This document shows positions 12,917 to 17,836 of a stretch of DNA of 17,836 bases, piece after piece; the first letter of the stretch is position 1, and every line of letters starts with the position of its first letter. The notes beneath the pieces are model-generated. The model saw nothing but the letters and a program-made list of their open reading frames with translations. It was not told the origin of the DNA and ran no database searches. The DNA is from Patescibacteria group bacterium (GTDB lineage: Bacteria > Patescibacteriota > Gracilibacteria > UBA1369 > LOWO2-01-FULL-3), in contig JAHIRL010000121.1 of assembly GCA_018818755.1 (NCBI GenBank), positions 1 through 17,836 on the forward strand, read 5' to 3'. Position numbers and translations under genes: made by a program.

Positions 12917-13816
12917 ATGGAGAACATAGAACAAGAAGCAGGCCCAAATTCCACGGAAAGCCCAATTAAGTGCGTATGTTGGGATGGGGATAACACCTTG
13001 TTTGGCTGGCTGGAGTATGCGGTTTTTGCCTATGAGGCTATGTGCGAATCTATCGCTGAGATCTCAGGGAAAAGCCCTGAAATAGTTGCTGCAGGGATGA
13101 AAGAGTTTTATACCAGCGCAGGAACACTGGAACACGAAGGCCTCATTCAAGGCCTTCAAACTCAAGGGTTTTTCCAAGATATTCCCAATTTCAACCAAGA
13201 GGAAGCTATCCGTAAAGCTCAGTCTGTTTTTTCCGAAGAACGAAGAGAAAGATTGAAAACCTATCCCGGGATCGTGGATGTAATGAAAGAAATCAACAAC
13301 AGAAAAATTCGCCAGGTTTTACTCACTGATGCTCCTGCCAGACAAGCCCAGGCAAGATTGAAGCACACAAGGTTAGATGAATTTATAAGCGAGATTTACG
13401 CAATGCCAAGCCCCACTGTGCCACAAGTCCCTGATTCTTTTAAGAGATCTCCAAATAACAAAAACCCAAAACTTCATATCCTTTCCAATGAGAAGCCACA
13501 CATAGATCTTGAATCAATTTTGCAGATGACAAGAAAGGAGATATCTGAAACGGTAGCCATAATCGGAGATAATCAATCCAAAGATATGGCCCTTGCAGTT
13601 CTATATGATTGTCTGGGAATTCATGCAAAATATGGAGTGATTTCGGATAAGGATTTGCTTAATAGAATTCTGAGGTTTTCACCAATAAATGTTGCCTCAC
13701 GCAATACCCAGACAAGCTCAATCGATTTTACACAAAACAATAAAATTAAAACTGCCAGCACCCCATCCGATATCCTAAATTTTCTTTTCTCAATCACAAA
13801 TCATAAAGATCTTTGA
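12917..13816 (+). CDS. HAD-superfamily hydrolase, 299 aa
   Basis: Probable phosphatase of the haloacid dehalogenase superfamily; substrate unknown. All four catalytic motifs are present. Motif I is DGDNT at residues 23-27 (nucleophile Asp23, acid/base Asp25). Motif II is the Thr in LLTDAP at about 137. Motif III is a Lys in SNEKPH at about 193. Motif IV is GDNQSKD at 217-223. The helical cap lies between motifs I and II (about 35-115), making this a C1-cap, Cof-unlike member. The segment between motifs II and III is unusually long and polar (PTVPQVPDSFKRSPNNKN), and a low-complexity tail follows residue 250. It is monocistronic from its own promoter. Its 3' end overlaps the convergent RHH gene by 23 bases. 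Confidence 0.88.
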   Translation: MENIEQEAGPNSTESPIKCVCWDGDNTLFGWLEYAVFAYEAMCESIAEISGKSPEIVAAGMKEFYTSAGTLEHEGLIQGLQTQGFFQDIPNFNQEEAIRKAQSVFSEERRERLKTYPGIVDVMKEINNRKIRQVLLTDAPARQAQARLKHTRLDEFISEIYAMPSPTVPQVPDSFKRSPNNKNPKLHILSNEKPHIDLESILQMTRKEISETVAIIGDNQSKDMALAVLYDCLGIHAKYGVISDKDLLNRILRFSPINVASRNTQTSSIDFTQNNKIKTASTPSDILNFLFSITNHKDL

Positions 13817-14069
13817 GAAATGGACCCGCCATGTGATGGCTACCTGGAATCTTTTTGTTTAGCTTCTTCTTCATCATCCATTTTCTGAAAAGATCCGACA
13901 AATCCTCATCACCAATATAAAACCCTACCCCCTTTTGACTTACAAAAGCCCTCAAAAAAACCTTCACAAGCGCACTTAGTGAAATTCCAAGATGATCATT
14001 GCACTTTCCCATAGCCATTTTGTAAAGGTCCTCATTAAGCCGAATTGTTAACTGTTTTTGCTTCTTCAT
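13794..14069 (-). CDS. Ribbon-helix-helix DNA-binding protein (RelB/DinJ-like)
   Basis: 91-residue predicted DNA-binding protein. The N-terminus KKQKQLTIRLNEDLYKMAMGKCNDHLGISLSALVKVFLRAF has the ribbon (TIRLNEDL) and two helices (about 14-27 and 31-44) of the MetJ/Arc/CopG/RelB fold. It resembles RelB/DinJ-type antitoxins, in which the domain binds DNA as a dimer and the C-tail neutralises a toxin. Here the C-tail (45-91) is Lys- and Asp-rich, and no toxin-like gene is adjacent: the neighbours are a HAD hydrolase and the gene at 14169. It may be a solitary regulator. A small inverted repeat touches its start codon and could be its own operator. Its last 23 bases overlap the HAD gene on the other strand. 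Confidence 0.75.
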   Translation of the reverse strand: MKKQKQLTIRLNEDLYKMAMGKCNDHLGISLSALVKVFLRAFVSQKGVGFYIGDEDLSDLFRKWMMKKKLNKKIPGSHHMAGPFLKDLYDL

Positions 14070-14118
14070 ATGCTAGTGTTAGCTTATGTCCAAATATACA
14101 GCAAAAATACAGCAAAAA
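14068..14118 (-). promoter_or_regulatory. Control region of the RHH gene: inverted and tandem repeats
   Basis: An inverted repeat ATATGCTA/TAGCTTAT (14068-14087, one mismatch, GTGT centre) reaches the start codon. Next to it TACAGCAAAAA occurs twice in perfect tandem (14097-14107 and 14108-14118). RHH proteins usually bind such short repeats and repress themselves. No convincing -35/-10 pair is seen. Confidence 0.45.
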
Positions 14119-14168
14119 GGACACAAAATGCAAAGACAAACAGCCCCTTCTCGTTCTAGACTTCTTCT

Positions 14169-14669
14169 ATGAAAAAAATCCTCGTCCGCGACAAAATGCA
14201 GCGCGCCACCTACTACCTTACGCAGCCGATAGGCAAAAATTTTGACCCCGAGTTTAAACCCGAACTAACACCAAAACAAATGCTGGAGCTGGGCGTTTTT
14301 GGAGGAAAATACATGACAGATTGCTCCAAGGAATTTCCAAAAGACTGGTTCAAAAAAGCCAAACTTTCTCCTCAAAAAAAAGACCCCAGCCTAAACTACT
14401 TCAAAATAGATGCCTCTCTCCCACTTAAAGTCTGGCAGCAAAAAGGCTGGATTCACCCCGCCGACCCTCGCGGCTGGTTCCAATGGTACTGCCGCTACTA
14501 CTACGGCCGCCGCATCCCCGAGGAAGATCAAAGACAAATCAAACGCTGGAAAGCCATCCGCCGCCATATCGGAGCAATAAAAAAGAATTGCCCACCACAT
14601 GCTCTGGATTGTCGACGCAAACAAAGACAGGCAGTATTGCATTGGGCCTACGATTCCCGTAATATCTAG
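14169..14669 (+). CDS. Conserved uncharacterised protein, 166 aa
   Basis: I recognise the pattern from a widely distributed but unnamed protein family seen in diverse bacteria and some fungi; the function is unknown to me. Hallmarks are FKPELTPKQMLELGVFGGKYM (about 31-50), EFPKDWFKKAKL, WQQKGWIHPADPRGWFQWYCRYY (about 90-112), GRRIPEEDQRQIKRWK, then an NC...DC...RQRQAVLHWAYDSR-type ending. Conserved Trp, Tyr, Cys and His residues suggest a binding or catalytic site. No membrane segment or signal peptide is present. A weak promoter (AAGACA, 18 bases, TAGACT at 14157-14162) would place transcription start at the ATG itself. Its stop lies four bases before the MATE gene, so the two are cotranscribed. 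Confidence 0.75.
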   Translation: MKKILVRDKMQRATYYLTQPIGKNFDPEFKPELTPKQMLELGVFGGKYMTDCSKEFPKDWFKKAKLSPQKKDPSLNYFKIDASLPLKVWQQKGWIHPADPRGWFQWYCRYYYGRRIPEEDQRQIKRWKAIRRHIGAIKKNCPPHALDCRRKQRQAVLHWAYDSRNI

Positions 14670-14673
14670 CCCC

Positions 14674-16014
14674 ATGAACAAGCACCAAGAACAACTTCGC
14701 ACGGAGCCGATTCCCAAGCTCCTCCTCAAACAGTCGATTCCCGCAATGGTCGGGCTTCTTGTGATGAGCCTTTACAATGTTGTCGATACGATTTTCATCG
14801 GTCAAGGAGTAGGAACCCTGGCCATCGCCGGACTGGCCATCACTTTCCCGATTACAATGATCGCTTTTGCTTTCGCTCAAGCTATCGGTATGGGCTCATC
14901 CTCAATTATTTCCCGCGCCCTAGGAGCAAGAGACCACGAGAAAGCCGAGCACACTCTTGGAAATTTTTTCACTCTTATTGTAATTGAGAGCGCAATTGTG
15001 ATGCTGATTGGGTTGGTTTTTATGGAACCGCTCTTGCACACCTTCGGTGCTAGCGCAGAGGTTTTGCCATATGCCAGAGAATATTTTGCGATAGTGATTT
15101 GGGGGATATTTTTCAGTTCTTTCGCGGCATCCGGAAATTTTATTATTCGATCTGAGGGCAATGCAAAATTTGCGATGTCTATAATGATTAGCTCATCTCT
15201 TATCAATATTATTCTCGATCCTATCTTTATTTTTTCATTTGATATGGGCCTTAAGGGGGCGGCCTTTGCTACGGTAATAGCTCAGGCAGTTGCGGCTATT
15301 GTCGGAATATACTATTTTGCATCCGGCAAAAGCTCAGTGAAGATTCACCTCAAAAATCTTGCCCCAAAATACAAAATCGTCAAAGAGACCTTGTCTATCG
15401 GGTCATCAGCCCTTGCCCGCCATGTCTCCATGAGCCTTATGACAGCTATTCTTAACAACGCTTTAGCACTCTACGGTGGAGATATTGCCATCGCTTCATT
15501 CGGAGTGATCAATAGAGTCTTGATGGTCGTTTTTATGCCAATGTTTGGAATAGTTCAGGGGATGCTCCCAATCCTCGGATACAATTATGGAGCCAAGCAG
15601 TTCTCCCGCGCCCGGCAGAGCATCATCCTAGCCATAAAATATTCCAGCCTCATAGCCTTCACGGTTTTTATTATTCTTATGGTTTTCCCACATCAAATAA
15701 TTATGATCTTCAGTTCCGATCAAGAGTTAATCGACCTCTCGGCCCGCGCAATGCGCATCATTATCATAACTCTCCCGTTTATCGGCTTCCAGGTCATCGG
15801 TGGAGGAGTATACCAAGCCATCGGTCACGCTCGAATGGCTTTATTTATGTCTTTGCTCCGCCAGGTCATTATCCTCATCCCACTAGTAATAATCCTCCCG
15901 ATGCTCTACCAGCTCAACGGAATCTGGGCCGCCTTCCCAATAGCCGACCTACTCTCAACAATCGTCACCTTCTTCATCATCCGCCGATTATTGCATCGCC
16001 TTCATGTTATTTAA
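14674..16014 (+). CDS. MATE-family efflux transporter
   Basis: Inner-membrane exporter of the MATE family, which pumps drugs or other organic compounds out using a Na+ or H+ gradient. It has 446 residues, the usual length, with about twelve hydrophobic segments in two homologous halves. Family features: PIPKLLLKQSIPAMVGLLVMSLYNVVDTIFIG at the start (the first MatE repeat), GMGSSSIISRALGARDHEKAE after the second helix, and the second half opening GSSALARHVSMSLMTAILNNAL, then GIVQGMLPILGYNYGAKQFSRA. I start at the ATG before NKHQEQL; the frame is open 25 codons upstream but that part lies inside the preceding gene. Second gene of the probable operon. The substrate cannot be told. Confidence 0.93.
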   Translation: MNKHQEQLRTEPIPKLLLKQSIPAMVGLLVMSLYNVVDTIFIGQGVGTLAIAGLAITFPITMIAFAFAQAIGMGSSSIISRALGARDHEKAEHTLGNFFTLIVIESAIVMLIGLVFMEPLLHTFGASAEVLPYAREYFAIVIWGIFFSSFAASGNFIIRSEGNAKFAMSIMISSSLINIILDPIFIFSFDMGLKGAAFATVIAQAVAAIVGIYYFASGKSSVKIHLKNLAPKYKIVKETLSIGSSALARHVSMSLMTAILNNALALYGGDIAIASFGVINRVLMVVFMPMFGIVQGMLPILGYNYGAKQFSRARQSIILAIKYSSLIAFTVFIILMVFPHQIIMIFSSDQELIDLSARAMRIIIITLPFIGFQVIGGGVYQAIGHARMALFMSLLRQVIILIPLVIILPMLYQLNGIWAAFPIADLLSTIVTFFIIRRLLHRLHVI

Positions 16015-16024
16015 TAAAAGGAAA

Positions 16025-16354
16025 ATGGCAAAACACCGCGCTCGCCCAAAGAAGCTCAACAAATACGACAACCTAAGCAAGCCTCAAGAGGAGTTTGATT
16101 TTCACAATCGGGGAGTGCTCACACCAAGCGATGTCCTCCGCCTCACCGACGAATTCTTAGATGAATGCAAGCGTCGCAAGCTCACAAAAGTTCTTTTTAT
16201 TACCGGCAAAGGTCTCCACTCTCAACACGGCATGTCTGTAATCAAACCCCAGGTTCGCAAATATTTGGAATCCAAATCTTTTGTACTCCGAGTATACGAA
16301 GGTCGAAGGGACAGAGGCGGATCAGGCACTCTGGAAGTGACTTTAGAACCATAG
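16025..16354 (+). CDS. Stand-alone Smr-domain protein
   Basis: A 109-residue small protein consisting of one Smr domain, the domain at the end of MutS2, with nicking endonuclease activity on branched DNA or RNA in characterised members. Motifs: DFHNRG (in place of the usual LDLHG), FITGKGLHSQHG (the TGKGxHS loop) and GGSGTLEVTL at the end. A basic N-terminus (KHRARPKKLNK) may contact nucleic acid. I choose the ATG at 16025 because AAAAGGA precedes it and it follows the MATE stop; an in-frame ATG at 16004 lies inside the MATE gene. It converges on mntP, with the 3' ends overlapping by 12 bases. Smr fold sure, substrate unknown. Confidence 0.9.
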   Translation: MAKHRARPKKLNKYDNLSKPQEEFDFHNRGVLTPSDVLRLTDEFLDECKRRKLTKVLFITGKGLHSQHGMSVIKPQVRKYLESKSFVLRVYEGRRDRGGSGTLEVTLEP

Positions 16355-16873
16355 ATGACTCAGCAAAGTCTTCACTCCAATAAAGATCAAAATCAATCCA
16401 CCAAAAACCTCAAAGTACTTACCAATAAATTGCGCTCCTTTTCTGCCAATAAAGCCCGCAATCATTGTCACTAAAAAAATTGTTATCCCAAAAGATACAA
16501 CAGCCACCCAAAGTGCAATATTCATAAAAGGCAAACCTATGCCTATAGTTAAGGCATCTATACTGGTAGCTATGGCCAACAGAATTACCGGCTGTTTTTT
16601 GTCGACATTATCATTCGCAAACAGAGCCTCAAAAATCATTTTCCCTCCCACAATTCCCAGAATAACAAAGACAATCCAGTGATCAACTCCTTCAACAAAA
16701 TCCCCCAGAAATGCACCTCCCATAAAGCCTAGAATCGGCATAATCATATGAAAAAAAGCAAAAACAGCAGCTAGTTCAAAAGTTTTTTTCACAGTTGGCT
16801 TAATCCCCACAGTAACTGCAAAAGAATCCATTGCCAATCCCAGCGAAATAGAAATAATTGTAAAAATATTCAT
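16343..16873 (-). CDS. mntP: Manganese efflux pump MntP
   Basis: Exports Mn2+ to protect against manganese excess. The 176 residues form six membrane helices in two repeated halves. The first carries LGLAMDSFAV, with Asp at position 16, and the second ATSIDALTIGIGLPF with the matching Asp; these acidic residues are conserved in E. coli MntP, where the first also falls at position 16. That register supports the start at 16873. An upstream in-frame ATG at 16915 would add 14 unrelated residues and run over the promoter. No yybP-ykoY riboswitch can fit: the predicted transcript starts at the ATG. The gene faces the sigma gene head to head. Confidence 0.93.
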   Translation of the reverse strand: MNIFTIISISLGLAMDSFAVTVGIKPTVKKTFELAAVFAFFHMIMPILGFMGGAFLGDFVEGVDHWIVFVILGIVGGKMIFEALFANDNVDKKQPVILLAIATSIDALTIGIGLPFMNIALWVAVVSFGITIFLVTMIAGFIGRKGAQFIGKYFEVFGGLILIFIGVKTLLSHLWF

Positions 16874-16880
16874 GAACCAA

Positions 16881-16909
16881 ATAATACGAATTTTTGAAAG
16901 AAAAATCAA
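16881..16909 (-). promoter_or_regulatory. Promoter of mntP, probably leaderless
   Basis: On the minus strand TTGATT (16904-16909), exactly 17 bases, TATTAT (16881-16886). Transcription should start about 16874, at the mntP ATG. It overlaps the first codons assigned to the sigma gene. Confidence 0.65.
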
Positions 16910-17520
16910 CCACATGGCGTATACTAAAAATAGATACCCCTAAAATTCGAACAATTAACATATCACCAAAACTCAGCGACGAAAAGCTAGTAGTTAAGGC
17001 CCTGGAAAATGCCGACTATTTTGCGCAACTCATCGACCGTTACGAAAAAAAACTCTTCGCATACATCAAACGCTTAGGGTATTTTACAGATCCGGAGGCC
17101 GAGGACATCCTTCAAGAAGTATTCATCAAGACCTACCAAAACCTAAACGATTTCGACCAGAGTTTGAAATTCTCATCCTGGATCTACCGTATTGCTCACA
17201 ACCATACCATTAGCCAATTTCGCAAAGACAGCAAGCACCAGGGCACGCTTTCCCTTGAAGACAATCAAATCCTCTATGACAAACTCGCCAGCGAAGAAAA
17301 CATCAAGGAAAGAGTAGACAAGAAAATCCTATCCGAGCAGATCCAAAGTTTAATCCAGCACCTCCCCGAAAAATACCGAGAGATCCTCATTCTCAAATAC
17401 CTCGAAGATAAAAGCTACGAAGAAATTAGCAACATCCTCAAAAAACCTATGGGAACAGTAGCAACGCTACTTTCGCGAGCAAAGAAAGCTCTCAAATACA
17501 AGCTAACCCCATATATATGA
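16894..17520 (+). CDS. ECF-type RNA polymerase sigma factor
   Basis: Sigma-70-family factor of the extracytoplasmic-function class, which directs RNA polymerase to a special promoter set. Region 2 spans about residues 40-105 (YFAQLIDRYEKKLFAYIKRLG...AEDILQEVFIKTYQNL...FSSWIYRIAHNHTISQFRK). Region 4 spans about 150-205 (LIQHLPEKYREILILKYLEDKSYEEISNILKKPMGTVATLLSRAKKAL) with its helix-turn-helix. There is no region 1 or 3. The start is doubtful: the only standard start codon is the TTG at 16894, which lies on top of the mntP promoter; a TATACT at 16920-16925 hints at transcription beginning later, where only AUU/AUA-like starts remain. The gene for a small membrane protein overlaps its stop by ATGA. 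Confidence 0.93.
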   Translation: MKEKSTTWRILKIDTPKIRTINISPKLSDEKLVVKALENADYFAQLIDRYEKKLFAYIKRLGYFTDPEAEDILQEVFIKTYQNLNDFDQSLKFSSWIYRIAHNHTISQFRKDSKHQGTLSLEDNQILYDKLASEENIKERVDKKILSEQIQSLIQHLPEKYREILILKYLEDKSYEEISNILKKPMGTVATLLSRAKKALKYKLTPYI

Positions 17521-17836
17521 CACCTCAAAAATTTGCCAAAAACATCCTCAAAAAGATCAGAGATCAGCACATTAGCCCTCGCCCTCGCTGGGAATTTTTA
17601 CTGAAAGATTACACAATGTGGGTAGCTTTCGGGCTTTGCGTGATTATTGGAGGCATAGCTTCATCTGTTACGATTTTTAGACTGATCAATAGCGACTGGG
17701 ATGTTTACGAACGAACCGGCCATAGTTTTGCAAGTTTTGCATTTGAGAGTATGCCCTATTTTTGGATTTTGCTTTTCGCATTGTTCGTAGTTATAGCCTA
17801 TTTAAATTTTACTCACACAAAAAAAGGATACAAATA
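17517..17836 (+). CDS. Membrane protein next to the sigma factor, incomplete
   Basis: N-terminal 106 residues; the gene continues past the window end. A basic cytoplasmic start (KNILKKIRDQHISPRPRWEFLLKDY) precedes a first membrane helix (about 41-60, MWVAFGLCVIIGGIASSVTIF), a short polar loop (INSDWDVYERTGHSF), and a second helix (about 80-99). Its ATG overlaps the sigma stop, so they are cotranscribed and probably translationally coupled. By position and membrane topology it may be the anti-sigma partner or a membrane sensor that holds the sigma factor. It lacks a visible zinc anti-sigma (HxxxCxxC) motif in the part seen. Confidence 0.8.
   Translation, partial: MTPQKFAKNILKKIRDQHISPRPRWEFLLKDYTMWVAFGLCVIIGGIASSVTIFRLINSDWDVYERTGHSFASFAFESMPYFWILLFALFVVIAYLNFTHTKKGYK

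Overview
The window looks like a chromosomal segment of a small-genome bacterium, most likely a member of the Candidate Phyla Radiation (Patescibacteria). This is an inference from gene content and style: mostly standalone housekeeping genes with short gaps, few Shine-Dalgarno sites, promoters so close to starts that some messages should be leaderless, a TrmB-type regulator, and an ECF sigma factor paired with a small membrane protein. UGA works as an ordinary stop (leuS, the HAD gene, the sigma gene), which argues against the UGA=Gly lineages (Absconditabacteria/Gracilibacteria code 25). I cannot name the genus.

Layout. 1-1797: an incomplete M23/LytM-like lipoprotein (minus) and an unrecognised lipoprotein (plus), divergent. 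1833-6053: leuS (minus), a membrane-anchored PAS-domain protein (plus) and a multi-pass membrane protein (minus). 6144-9786: corA, rpsO and pnp, each with its own promoter signals. 9796-12900: an accessory region. It starts with tRNA-Gly(GCC), whose 3' end is duplicated about 160 bp downstream. It continues with two tandem genes for a cysteine-rich repeat family I do not recognise, a divergent TrmB-like regulator, and a DUF134 DNA-binding protein whose start codon lies in a 44-bp inverted repeat. An 84-bp perfect direct repeat lies directly behind the tRNA and again behind the regulator; a hairpin repeat lies behind the regulator and again behind the DUF134 gene. 12917-14069: a HAD hydrolase and a ribbon-helix-helix protein, converging with a 23-bp overlap. 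14169-16354: a probable operon of a conserved uncharacterised protein, a MATE exporter and a stand-alone Smr protein. 16343-17836: mntP (minus), then an ECF sigma factor and the start of a membrane protein overlapping it by ATGA.

How the parts fit. Housekeeping: leucine charging, ribosomal protein S15, RNA decay, and Mg2+ and Mn2+ transport. The most promising unknown is the unit at 10225-11789: the TrmB-like protein probably controls the divergent cysteine-rich gene pair. Repeats and the tRNA site mark this unit as possibly mobile. The second item is the intergenic repeat family itself, which carries a transcription terminator and sits behind three different genes. All distances and matches were counted by eye; no homology searches were possible.
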